The notes under the pieces: generated by a model
Seen by the model: the letters and a program-made list of their open reading frames with translations, nothing else
Database searches by the model: none
What the model was told of the DNA's origin: nothing
Position numbers and translations under genes: made by a program
Assembly (NCBI GenBank): GCA_000436695.1
Contig: HF992611.1
Span: forward strand, 1-45,511
DNA length: 45,511 bases
Direction of reading: 5' to 3'
DNA from: Prevotella sp. CAG:1185
GTDB taxonomy: Bacteria > Bacteroidota > Bacteroidia > Bacteroidales > Bacteroidaceae
In this document: positions 6,883-15,188 of the stretch, piece by piece
How the letters are laid out: the number at the start of each line of letters is the position of its first letter
How positions within the stretch are numbered: position 1 is the first letter of the stretch

Positions 6883-8009
6883 GTCTTATTCTTATTATTA
6901 TTGTCGTTATCTTGCAGCGCAGCCTTTATGTTGCGCATCAGTCCGTCGTATTTCGCACGCTTTACGGCACTGCCTTTGAACAGTCGCCGATAGTCGTCCA
7001 CGGTCAGTGATGTCCATTTTTCACGTGTCATGTTGAGCAGTTCTTCGCGAGGGCGGAGCTGTTCTTCAGTTGTGCCCTGCGCAAACCTGTTCCACGGACA
7101 GGCGTCTTGGCAGCGGTCGCAGCCATAGATGCAGTTGCCCATCTTGCAGGCGTATTCCTGCGGGATGTCGCCCCGGTTTTCTATGGTCAGGTAAGAGAGG
7201 CAGCGGTCTGAACAGAACTCTGTGCACCGGCTGTCGTCTGTCAGATGCAGGGCGCCGGTAGGACAGGCGTCTGTGCAGGCATGACAGTTGCCGCAACGTG
7301 AGGGCAGGGGAGTGTCATATTCAAGTTCTGCGTTGACAAACAGCTCTCCGAGGAAGAACATGCTGCCGGCATGGGGGATTATGAGCTGATGGTTGCGACC
7401 AATCCAGCCCAGTCCGGCCTTCATCGCCCAATAACGTTCAAGCACGGGAGCCGTGTCGCAGAAGGCGCGGAAGGTGGGGAGAGGAGAATTGAGAATTGAA
7501 AATTGAAAATTTTGATTACTCTTTTGGTTGTGGACGGGTAGGTTATTTGGGCCGCTGCCGAGTGAGGATTGTGAGGCGGCATTTGCGCTGCATGGCTTAT
7601 CTGATTTGGGGAGTGTTGCCGTCTGTGCGGCGTTGTTGTCTGTGCGTTCAGTCAGTCCGAGTGTTGAGGCCAGCTTGCGCAGCTTGTCTTTCATTATGTA
7701 GTGATAGTCTTGGCCTAAGGCGTAGGCGGCTAATTGTGGCTCGTCGGCGGGTATTCTACTCGTAGGAGCATAGCTGAGCGCAACGCAAACAATGCTCTTT
7801 ACGCCCGGCATGAGCAGCTGAGGGTTGAGCCTCTTGTCTGTGTTTGCAGCCATATAGTCCATGCCGGCATGACCTTTACGGCCGAGCCATGCCGTAAACC
7901 TTGCCGCCTCCTCAGCGTCAACAGGCTCAGCCTTAGCAATGCCACAAGCAAAAAAGCCGAGGTTGTGTGCCTCGGCTTTTATCTTTTCACTCGAAAGTCT
8001 TAAATTCAT
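6879..8009 (-). CDS. queG: Epoxyqueuosine reductase with inserted repeat
   Basis: QueG reduces epoxyqueuosine to queuosine in tRNA anticodons, using cobalamin and two [4Fe-4S] clusters. The ferredoxin-like motifs are present: Cys239, 242, 245 and 249 in CGNCHACTDACPTGA, and Cys293, 297, 300 and 304 in the CIYGCDRCQDACPWN segment. The conserved catalytic Asp lies in FCDTAPVLER (D185). QueG proteins usually run directly from the helix ending SLGL to that motif. Here about 58 residues (121-179) of low-complexity, Ser/Asn/Gln-rich sequence are inserted in frame, ending NQNFQFSILNSP. That end is encoded by the same ATTCTCAA-type repeat that occurs in nearby intergenic DNA. The gene overlaps the upstream deacetylase gene by 23 nt and the downstream gene by 4 nt. 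Activity despite the insertion is plausible, since the core is intact. Confidence 0.92.
   Translation of the reverse strand: MNLRLSSEKIKAEAHNLGFFACGIAKAEPVDAEEAARFTAWLGRKGHAGMDYMAANTDKRLNPQLLMPGVKSIVCVALSYAPTSRIPADEPQLAAYALGQDYHYIMKDKLRKLASTLGLTERTDNNAAQTATLPKSDKPCSANAASQSSLGSGPNNLPVHNQKSNQNFQFSILNSPLPTFRAFCDTAPVLERYWAMKAGLGWIGRNHQLIIPHAGSMFFLGELFVNAELEYDTPLPSRCGNCHACTDACPTGALHLTDDSRCTEFCSDRCLSYLTIENRGDIPQEYACKMGNCIYGCDRCQDACPWNRFAQGTTEEQLRPREELLNMTREKWTSLTVDDYRRLFKGSAVKRAKYDGLMRNIKAALQDNDNNNKNKT
7486..7518. repeat. TTGAGAATTGAAAA-type repeat inside queG
   Basis: A short tandem A+T-rich repeat (units close to ATTGAGA and ATTGAAA) lies inside queG. The same units appear at about 8633-8668 and, inverted, at 8787-8817. 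Read in the queG frame it encodes the FQFSILNS part of the insertion. Confidence 0.65.
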
Positions 8010-8598
8010 ATCCCTGTTCTTTTAGCCATTTCAGTGCCTCCGGCAGAGCGTATCTCAGTTTGTCGATGCTCTTCAGCGAGTCGTGAAACGTGATGATAGA
8101 GCCGTTGCGCGTGTATCGCTTCACGTTTTTCAGCACGTCTTCGGCAGTAAGCCATTTGCTGTAGTCGCGTGTAACGAGGTCCCACATTACGATGCGGTAT
8201 TTGCGCCCCAGCCAAAAATACTGTTCCCACAGCATCCAGCCGTGCGGCGGTCTGAACAGATGCGCGTTGATAAGGCGGTTAGCCTTCTCGGTGTTTGCGC
8301 TGTAGGCTTTGGTTGAATGTTTAAAACCGCCCCAGTGGTTGTATGTATGGTTGCCCACCTGATGGCCGGCTTCAACAATTTGTTTGAACAGCTCGGGATA
8401 TTTTCTAACGTTGTCGCCAACCATGAAGAATGTGGCATGGGCTCCATATTCGGCAAGAGTCTTGAGGATAAATGGCGTAGATTCGGGTATTGGACCGTCA
8501 TCGAAAGTCAGATAAACTGCCTTCTCGTTCTTATCCATTCTCCATGTTGCCCTCGGGTAAAGCCAACGTAGCCATTTGGCCGGCTGTTCTATAATCAT
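7987..8598 (-). CDS. Polysaccharide deacetylase (NodB domain, CE4)
   Basis: 203 residues that are almost entirely a NodB homology domain. The family motifs are in order: TFDDGP (31-36, with D33 and the metal-binding D34), HTYNH (H84, H88), RPPHG (116-120), WDLVTRDYS (139-147) and ITFHDS (H172). These supply the metal triad and the catalytic base and acid, so a metal-dependent N- or O-deacetylase acting on a glycan such as peptidoglycan or a surface polysaccharide is likely. The N-terminus has two Trp-containing segments but no convincing signal peptide, so it may be membrane-associated or cytoplasmic. The gene overlaps queG by 23 nt and lies about 220 nt after the DUF2723 gene. Confidence 0.9.
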   Translation of the reverse strand: MIIEQPAKWLRWLYPRATWRMDKNEKAVYLTFDDGPIPESTPFILKTLAEYGAHATFFMVGDNVRKYPELFKQIVEAGHQVGNHTYNHWGGFKHSTKAYSANTEKANRLINAHLFRPPHGWMLWEQYFWLGRKYRIVMWDLVTRDYSKWLTAEDVLKNVKRYTRNGSIITFHDSLKSIDKLRYALPEALKWLKEQGYEFKTFE

Positions 8599-8632
8599 CT
8601 TTCTTCTTTTTCTTTCTGATGTTAAGCGTTAC

Positions 8633-8817
8633 TTAAATTGAGAAATGAATCTAATTGAGAATTGAAAGTTGAGACAGGAGAAATAAATTTCAGCGTCAGC
8701 CAATTATGTTTAGCCCCGTTAGGCCCTCCTCTCATATCCAACGTTTTAGCTTATCAGCGGTGTCAGACCATGAGAGTAATCATAATTTTCAATTCTCAAC
8801 TCTCAATTCTCAATCAT
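8633..8817. repeat. Intergenic element flanked by inverted ATTCTCAA repeats
   Basis: Left part: units of AATTGAGAA and AATTGAAAG (about 8633-8668). Right part: the same units inverted, TCAATTCTCAA and similar (8787-8817). The ~115 bp between are unlike either flank and contain no reading frame. The arrangement is that of a small non-coding mobile or interspersed repeat between the DUF2723 and deacetylase genes. Confidence 0.5.
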
Positions 8818-8820
8818 AAA

Positions 8821-11800
8821 TCATTCTTCGCCCATCAGGCGTCCGCCCTTGCTTTGGTAAGTGGCGGCGTCTGCGTTGAACTGTTTCATGAGGCTTGCTG
8901 CCCACTTGTTGTCAACCATGTGAGCTATGTCTATACAAGAGTTCATGACGTACAGGTGCATCATGCAATCCTGCTGCGACTGCATGAAACGGCTTCCGCT
9001 GAGCGAGTTGTACCACACCATGTACTGATGAGCATTCTTGAACACAGAGTTGATAACCTGTTTAGCCTTAGCTTTGTTGCCCAGCAGAGCGTAAGCCTTT
9101 GCAATGTCTACACCGCCGCTGAGATAGTTCATCGGCACATTGTATTGAGGCAGAACCTTCTCGGCATAAGCCAGGGTCTTGGCAGCCTTGTCTTTCTTGC
9201 CTTCCTGTATCAGGTTGAGCGCGAGCTGTGCAAATAGGCGTCTGTGTGTGTAGCACATGCGCATTACAGTTTCGTCAAGATACAGTCCCTTCTTGTCAAG
9301 ACCTCCAAACTTGAAGCGTGTCATCAAGTTGTTGTAAACACGCTCAGTGTCAAAGTTCTTCATGCCCGGAGCATTTGTAGTGAAAGGAGTGATGCGGTTG
9401 GCAAGACCTTCCTGAATGAAGTTGTCGCCAAGGTTCATATAGTTTTCGTCGCCAACGGTTATTGCAACATATACCGGACGGGTCCAGTTGCACTGTGAAA
9501 TCATCTCGAGCATCATCAGGTCTTTCTTATAGAGAGCGTTCTTGCCTTTGAGCGAAATGACCATCTTGTCAGGTATTGAGTCGCTCGCCATCATCATGCC
9601 GCTCTTTCTTACGGCCTCTTTGTCTATAGTCAGATACAGAGTGTCGGTAGGAATTACGTGCATGTCGTCCTTTCCGTCGCGTACCCAGTGCTTAAGAATG
9701 TTCTTAACCTCAAACGGATTGTCGCCCAATGTGGCCTTTGCCTCTTTCGGGTTAGTCTTATAGAAGTCAAGAATCTGCTGCTTGAGTTCAGGGACAACTT
9801 CTATATACTCGTTGGTGCCTGAACAATAGTCGAGTCGCGGCCATGTGATAGGCACTGACGGAGAGTTGTAAGCCTGACGGCACATCTGGTCGATATACCA
9901 GTCGGTCTGCAGATAGCTCAGGTTGCAGACGCGTGCGTCTGTCCTTGTACCTTCAACCTCCTGATTGTACCAAAGTGGGAATGTGTCGTTATCTCCGTTG
10001 GTGAATATTATCGGGTTACCCTTATCCTGCATTGACATCAGATAGTTCTGTCCGAAGTCGCGGCATGTGTAGCGTCCGCTGCGGTCGTGGTCGTCCCATG
10101 TCTGGCTTGCCATCTGTATAGGAACGAGCAGGCAGAGGATTGAAACCACTGCAGATACGGCTGTACCGTTGAGTTTTAGTCTCTTCAGCAGGTCGATTAT
10201 TGCAGCAACACCAATACCACACCATATTGCATAGGCATAGAACGAACCGGCATAAGCATAGTCGCGCTCACGCGGCTGCATAGGTGTCTGGTTAAGATAT
10301 ATGACGATGGCCAGACCTGTCATGAAGAACAGGAAGAACACTACCCAGAACTGGCGTATGCCTCGCTGTCCGCGGTAAGCCTGCCAGAAGAGACCGATGA
10401 GGCCGAGCAGCAGCGGCAGACAGTAGAATACGTTGTGTCCCTTGTTCATCTTCAGGTCATCAGGCAGTTTGCTCTGGTCGCCCAGACGCCAGTTGTCGAA
10501 GAACGGAATACCTGAAATCCAATTACCGTGCTCAAGTTCGCCGTTGCCCTGGATGTCGTTCTGACGGCCTGCAAAGTTCCACATGAAGTAACGCCAGTAC
10601 ATGAAGTTGCACTGATAAGACAGGAAGAAACGTATGTTCTCAAACTGTGTAGGCATCTTCACTGTAACAGGTTCGCCACAGCGGTCGTAAGGCACCTGTG
10701 TGCCATCTACACCTCCCATCCAACTTTCGTATGCGCTGGCATGATCAGCATCCCACATACGCGGGAATACCATGTTCTGTGCATAAACATAGTCGTTCTT
10801 ATAGCCTACTATGAAGTAAGAGTCTTTCTCGTCCTTCGAAGCTTTTTCCTTACGCTGATATATAGGTGCGCCCTGTTTCATGCGAGGTTTGCAGTATTCA
10901 CCGTCGCGGTCAAACTGCACCTGTGATGTGTAAGCCTGTCCGTAGAGCAGCGGGTTGTCGCCGTACTGATCACGGCTGAGGTAGCTTCCCAGGGTGAAAA
11001 TGTCCTCAGGAGAGTTCTGATCCATAGGCGGGTTGGCCGATGATCTGATAACGATGAGGGCATAGCTTGAATATCCGATCATAAGCATAAGCATGCACAG
11101 CAGAGCTGTGTTCTTGATGCGTGAGCTTACGAGCAGATTCTTGCCGCGTTTCCATTTGAGTACGAACCAAAGAATGGCCAAAACAATAACACCTATGATG
11201 AATGCAGAGATGCCGAAACCATAGAACGGCACACCGAGCATTGCAACTGAAAGCAGGAACGAAATGTTCTCGCGTTTCAGGTCTTTGTTGGTGTAGCTTT
11301 CGTAGATGGCCCAAATGACAATGGCTACGAGCAGTATGATGTAGATTATCTCGCCTGTGTTGAACGGGCAGCCCAGCACATTGACGAAGAACAGCTCAAA
11401 CCATCCTCCAACCTTGATGATGCCCGGAACAACGCCGTAAAGAATGGCTGCAACGAGCACAAACGATATTACGAGGGCTATGAGAGAACCCTTGAGGTTG
11501 GCGTTGGGGAACTTGCGGTAATAGAACACCAGGACAATGGCCGGAACACAAAGAAGGTTGAGCAGGTGGACACCGATACTCAGTCCGGTCATGTAGGTGA
11601 TAAGCACAAGCCAACGGTCGCTGTGAGGCTCGTCAGCATGGTCTTCCCATTTAAGAATAAGCCAGAACACAATGGCGGTGAACGCTGATGAGTAGGCATA
11701 AACCTCGCCCTCAACGGCGCTGAACCAGAATGTGTCGCTGAATGTATATATAAGTGCTCCCACAAGGCCGCTGGCCTCGATGGCGATGAGCTTTGACGTT

Positions 11801-12138
11801 GTCAACTGGCTCCAGTCTTTCAGAATCAGCTTGCGTGTAAGGTGCGTGATTGTCCAAAACAGGAACATGATACATGTTGCGCTGAGAAGAGCGCTCATTG
11901 TATTAACCATGCGTGCCACCTGTGACGGATCGCTGGCAAACTGAGAGAACAGATTGGCTGTGAGCATAAAGAACGGTGCGCCGGGCGGGTGACCGATTTC
12001 TAACTTATACCCCGTTGTGATAAACTCCGGGCAGTCCCAAAAACTGGCTGTCGGCTCAATGGTGCTACAATATACGAAGGCTGCAATGAGAAACGCTACC
12101 CAGCCAAAGATATTGTCCACTAATTTAAATTGTTTCAT
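8821..12138 (-). CDS. DUF2723 integral-membrane glycosyltransferase-like protein
   Basis: 1105 residues. The N-terminal half has about a dozen membrane helices, with the hallmark first loop SFWDCPEF (33-39) and IGHPPGAP (49-55) of the DUF2723 family, a GT-C-type group related to protein O-mannosyltransferases and common in Bacteroidetes. The acidic residues D35 and E38 in the first loop sit where GT-C enzymes keep their catalytic acid. The C-terminal ~400 residues are soluble and end in TPR-like helices (KDKAAKTLAYAEKVLPQ and following). The likely role is transfer of a sugar from a lipid carrier at the outer face of the inner membrane, perhaps to proteins. This is family-based inference, not shown for this protein. 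It has its own consensus promoter and is followed by the repeat element at 8633-8817. Confidence 0.85.
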   Translation of the reverse strand: MKQFKLVDNIFGWVAFLIAAFVYCSTIEPTASFWDCPEFITTGYKLEIGHPPGAPFFMLTANLFSQFASDPSQVARMVNTMSALLSATCIMFLFWTITHLTRKLILKDWSQLTTSKLIAIEASGLVGALIYTFSDTFWFSAVEGEVYAYSSAFTAIVFWLILKWEDHADEPHSDRWLVLITYMTGLSIGVHLLNLLCVPAIVLVFYYRKFPNANLKGSLIALVISFVLVAAILYGVVPGIIKVGGWFELFFVNVLGCPFNTGEIIYIILLVAIVIWAIYESYTNKDLKRENISFLLSVAMLGVPFYGFGISAFIIGVIVLAILWFVLKWKRGKNLLVSSRIKNTALLCMLMLMIGYSSYALIVIRSSANPPMDQNSPEDIFTLGSYLSRDQYGDNPLLYGQAYTSQVQFDRDGEYCKPRMKQGAPIYQRKEKASKDEKDSYFIVGYKNDYVYAQNMVFPRMWDADHASAYESWMGGVDGTQVPYDRCGEPVTVKMPTQFENIRFFLSYQCNFMYWRYFMWNFAGRQNDIQGNGELEHGNWISGIPFFDNWRLGDQSKLPDDLKMNKGHNVFYCLPLLLGLIGLFWQAYRGQRGIRQFWVVFFLFFMTGLAIVIYLNQTPMQPRERDYAYAGSFYAYAIWCGIGVAAIIDLLKRLKLNGTAVSAVVSILCLLVPIQMASQTWDDHDRSGRYTCRDFGQNYLMSMQDKGNPIIFTNGDNDTFPLWYNQEVEGTRTDARVCNLSYLQTDWYIDQMCRQAYNSPSVPITWPRLDYCSGTNEYIEVVPELKQQILDFYKTNPKEAKATLGDNPFEVKNILKHWVRDGKDDMHVIPTDTLYLTIDKEAVRKSGMMMASDSIPDKMVISLKGKNALYKKDLMMLEMISQCNWTRPVYVAITVGDENYMNLGDNFIQEGLANRITPFTTNAPGMKNFDTERVYNNLMTRFKFGGLDKKGLYLDETVMRMCYTHRRLFAQLALNLIQEGKKDKAAKTLAYAEKVLPQYNVPMNYLSGGVDIAKAYALLGNKAKAKQVINSVFKNAHQYMVWYNSLSGSRFMQSQQDCMMHLYVMNSCIDIAHMVDNKWAASLMKQFNADAATYQSKGGRLMGEE

Positions 12139-12183
12139 TGAATGCTATTGTTTTTTGAGTTTCAAATTTCAATAAAATACGTG

Positions 12184-12214
12184 CAAAGATAATGCAATTA
12201 ATAGACAATGCAAA
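12184..12214 (-). promoter_or_regulatory. Promoter of the DUF2723 gene
   Basis: On the minus strand TTTG (12211-12214), 19 nt, then TATCTTTG (12184-12191), a full consensus match. The expected start lies about 40 nt before the ATG at 12138. Confidence 0.75.
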
Positions 12215-12395
12215 ATAAATTAATTTGTTTTAATATTATCTTGAATTTGTGTAACTGCCTAAGACATAACATGTTGGGTGATTTTTCAGGCTCTGTTACA
12301 CTGCTTTTTACATGCAATATGGCTTATCTGTTTTACTCGTATATATGTAACTTTTTGATATTCAGTGTATTATGCGTTAATGGTATGAGCTGAAC

Positions 12396-12848
12396 CTATA
12401 CGAATATCTCCACGCCGTAGATGATAAGCGCGTAGCGCAGGAATTTTCCGATGATGATGCTTATGATGGTTATTATAACGTTTGAGCGCATAAGTCCGAG
12501 CACAATCGTTATGCCTTCGCCTATTACCGGAAGAAAAGAGAAAAAGCCCATCCAGGCTCCGCGCCCTGCCATGAACCGTTGGGCGCGGTCGAGTTCTTTC
12601 TTCTTTACATGCAGATATTTCTCAATCCAGTCAATGCGTCCGAGCATGCCGATGCCGTAGTTGAGCATGCTTCCGAGAACGTTGCCTATGGTGCCGTAGA
12701 TTACGAGCGACCATGGGTCAAGACCGGCTGCGAGAAGCGCAAGCATGACAACTTCGCTGCTAAGCGGAAATATACTGCCTGCAAGAAATGCCGAGATAAG
12801 CATACCTGCGTATCCGTAGTTGGTGAGAATGTCTATCAGGGAATCCAT
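12396..12848 (-). CDS. YqaA/DedA-family membrane protein
   Basis: 150 residues with four or five hydrophobic segments. The pattern YAGMLISAFLAGSIFPLSSEVV at the N-terminus, then a GNVLGSMLNYGIG segment and FFSFLPVIGEG, matches the short YqaA branch of the DedA/VTT (SNARE-associated) family. Members act as lipid scramblases or carrier-lipid recyclers in the inner membrane. The family's conserved Gly-rich, Pro-containing re-entrant loops are present. Its start overlaps the preceding membrane protein gene by 13 nt, so the two are probably translated together. About 257 nt without a gene follow before the DUF2723 promoter. Confidence 0.85.
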   Translation of the reverse strand: MDSLIDILTNYGYAGMLISAFLAGSIFPLSSEVVMLALLAAGLDPWSLVIYGTIGNVLGSMLNYGIGMLGRIDWIEKYLHVKKKELDRAQRFMAGRGAWMGFFSFLPVIGEGITIVLGLMRSNVIITIISIIIGKFLRYALIIYGVEIFV

Positions 12849-13762
12849 AAATTATAAACTGTTAATCCTAATGTGCATACCGCAAGACAACAGAATGTGA
12901 TGTTGGTTGTCTTGGTGTTAGTCAGGGCGATGTAGTGCGCCACCAGCGCGCTTGAGTTGATTATCATTATGCTTAGCAACGGCTTGATATGCTGTGGCTG
13001 CAATATGATGAAGACGAATGTGAGCGCGTTCATTGTGATGAATATCTCATAAATCATCCTTATCCTTATCTTGTCCTTGTAGCTGTTGCGCATAAAGTGG
13101 AACATTCCGATAATGGCGATTATCGTTATGTAGGCAAATGTAACAATGTTGTGGATATTGCTGAAGTCATATTGGAACAATGGCGTGAATTCGGCAATCG
13201 ACTTGATGTGTGCAAGCAGCAGGTCGGCAGTTCCGTTGAATATGAACCAGCCGGCTAAAAACCAGTATGGCGCTGTAAGGCCTATGAGCGACGCCAACAA
13301 CAGACGTATGTTGAACGTCATCAGATTAGCACGCATCATAATCCAAAGGAATGGAATAAAAAATAAAATCTGAATGAAGAATACGCTGGCTATACCGATA
13401 AAGAAAAAGGCATAGAACACCAGACCTTGCGCCCGCTTGTTCTGGTAGCACTTGAACAAAATAAGATAGGCGGTGATTACGCAAAACTGCACAACCCACA
13501 CGTCGGTTGAATCGAACAAGAATGCTGTCATGAGCGTTAGTGCCATGAATGAACACGACACCATGCGGCTGTAAATCCTTATGAGCGAGTTGCTGTTGTT
13601 AAGCTCCACCATAAGATAAGCAGAAAGGCCGAAAAGCAAGAAATGCAAGTAAAGCTGATTTGCAATTAATCCTCCTGCAAGCCATACAGCAACTGAATAT
13701 ATGGCAGTTATCGGCAGCGAGAAACGGCTTTCTGCTATTTTGTTCTGTAATCTTTTTACCAC
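12836..13762 (-). CDS. Polytopic membrane protein, unknown function
   Basis: 308 residues with roughly nine or ten hydrophobic segments and short connecting loops, so an inner-membrane protein. I recognise no transporter or enzyme motif, although proteins of this look are common in Bacteroidetes next to YqaA and purD. The start is a GTG at 13762. No in-frame ATG precedes it, and the first internal Met would remove a membrane segment. The N-terminal KRLQNKIAESR is basic, suggesting a cytoplasmic N-terminus. It overlaps the YqaA-like gene, which hints at a shared membrane task. The hairpin at 13839-13864 separates it from purD. Confidence 0.7.
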   Translation of the reverse strand: MVKRLQNKIAESRFSLPITAIYSVAVWLAGGLIANQLYLHFLLFGLSAYLMVELNNSNSLIRIYSRMVSCSFMALTLMTAFLFDSTDVWVVQFCVITAYLILFKCYQNKRAQGLVFYAFFFIGIASVFFIQILFFIPFLWIMMRANLMTFNIRLLLASLIGLTAPYWFLAGWFIFNGTADLLLAHIKSIAEFTPLFQYDFSNIHNIVTFAYITIIAIIGMFHFMRNSYKDKIRIRMIYEIFITMNALTFVFIILQPQHIKPLLSIMIINSSALVAHYIALTNTKTTNITFCCLAVCTLGLTVYNLWIP

Positions 13763-13838
13763 GTCTGAAAATCTTATTATATATAATAAGGAAATAAAAT
13801 ATATAGTATGTGTTTAACTGCAACACATCTTTTTTATA

Positions 13839-13864
13839 AACGTTCCCGCCGGAGCGGGAACGTT
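13839..13864 (-). terminator. G+C-rich hairpin after purD
   Basis: Arms AACGTTCCCGC (13839-13849) and GCGGGAACGTT (13854-13864) pair perfectly around a 4-nt loop, 32 nt past the purD stop. There is no U-tract on the minus strand, so it is a terminator or mRNA-end hairpin of Bacteroidetes type. Confidence 0.65.
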
Positions 13865-13896
13865 GAATGTTTATGCTTACTGCTTAATTTTCAGTT

Positions 13897-15165
13897 TTAG
13901 AGGTCTTGGCCTATGTCGCTGCGGAAGTATTTGTCGGTAAATTGTATCTTCTGTGCTTCCTTGAACGATTTTTTCAAGGCTTCTTCCTTGTCTTTTCCAT
14001 AAGAGCTTACTGCAATGACGCGTCCGCCGGCAGTAACTATCTTGCCGTCTTTCAGGGCAGTTCCTGAGTGGAACACAATGCTTCCCTCAACATCGTTGAT
14101 GCCGCTGATGGGATAGCCCTTTACGTATTTCTCCGGATAACCGCCGCTTACGAGCATTACACATACAGCTGCGCGCTCGTCAAACTCTATCTTGCGCTTG
14201 TCGAGGTCGCCGTTGGCAACGCCTTCAAACAGGTCAACAATGTCGCTCTTCAGGCGGAGCATTACGCTTTCAGTCTCAGGATCGCCCATGCGGCAGTTGT
14301 ATTCAATTACCATCGGGTCGCCGTTTACGTTGATAAGACCGAAGAAAATAAAGCCTTTGTAGTCGATACCCTCTTCTGCAAGTCCGTTTACTGTAGGACG
14401 TATTATGCGGTCTTCAACCTTCTGCATCCATTCTTTTGTTGCGAAAGGCACCGGAGACACGCTGCCCATTCCGCCTGTGTTAAGACCAGTGTCGTGCTCG
14501 CCGATACGCTTGTAATCCTTTGCCTCAGGCAGAATCTTATAGTTCTTGCCGTCTGTAAGGATGAATACAGAGCACTCTATACCGCTCAGGAACTCTTCGA
14601 TGACTACATTTGCCGAAGCGTTGCCGAACATTCCGTCGAGCATTTCCTTAAATTCTTTCTTTGCCTCTTCAAGAGTAGGAACAATAAGAACGCCCTTTCC
14701 TGCGCACAGACCGTCGGCTTTGAGTACGTAAGGAGGCTGAAGCGTTTCGAGAAATTTCAGTCCTTCTTCTATTGTCGTGCCGTTGAATGTCTTATATTTT
14801 GCTGTCGGTATGTTATGACGCTCCATAAATCCTTTGGCAAAATCTTTTGAGCCTTCGAGTACGGCGCCCTGTTTTGACGGGCCTATCACCGGTATGTTTG
14901 CTGTACGTGCGTCATTTTTGAATTCGTCGTAGATGCCTTTAACCAGAGGATCTTCAGGTCCTACGACAACCATGTTGATACCTTTCTCTACAGCAAAGTC
15001 CTTCAGTGCGCTGAAGTCGTCGGCTTTTATGTCAACATTCTCGCCAACACTGGCTGTTCCGGCATTACCCGGAGCTATATATAGTTTTTCAACCTTATTG
15101 CTTTGGGCTATTTTCCATGCAAGAGCATGTTCGCGGCCGCCTCCGCCCAATAATAATATCTTCAT
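13897..15165 (-). CDS. purD: Phosphoribosylamine-glycine ligase
   Basis: PurD joins phosphoribosylamine and glycine with ATP to give GAR, the second step of purine synthesis in the cytoplasm. The protein has the family's usual length (422 residues) and motifs: the N-terminal KILLLGGGGREHALAWK, the VGPEDPLVKGI stretch, and the ATP-grasp segments YVLKADGLCAGKGV, GFIFFGLI and the metal-binding YNCRMGDPETE. The start at KILLLGG is unambiguous. It lies 23 nt after the dipeptidyl peptidase gene and is the last gene of a four-gene minus-strand run from the acetyltransferase. A hairpin follows. Nothing suggests loss of function. Confidence 0.96.
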   Translation of the reverse strand: MKILLLGGGGREHALAWKIAQSNKVEKLYIAPGNAGTASVGENVDIKADDFSALKDFAVEKGINMVVVGPEDPLVKGIYDEFKNDARTANIPVIGPSKQGAVLEGSKDFAKGFMERHNIPTAKYKTFNGTTIEEGLKFLETLQPPYVLKADGLCAGKGVLIVPTLEEAKKEFKEMLDGMFGNASANVVIEEFLSGIECSVFILTDGKNYKILPEAKDYKRIGEHDTGLNTGGMGSVSPVPFATKEWMQKVEDRIIRPTVNGLAEEGIDYKGFIFFGLINVNGDPMVIEYNCRMGDPETESVMLRLKSDIVDLFEGVANGDLDKRKIEFDERAAVCVMLVSGGYPEKYVKGYPISGINDVEGSIVFHSGTALKDGKIVTAGGRVIAVSSYGKDKEEALKKSFKEAQKIQFTDKYFRSDIGQDL

Positions 15166-15188
15166 TTTATGATAAGATTTATATTGTT

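Noticed and set aside
12208..12393. 61-codon plus-strand frame between the YqaA-like and DUF2723 genes
   Set aside because: It begins over the minus-strand promoter of the DUF2723 gene, has no promoter of its own and no recognisable features.
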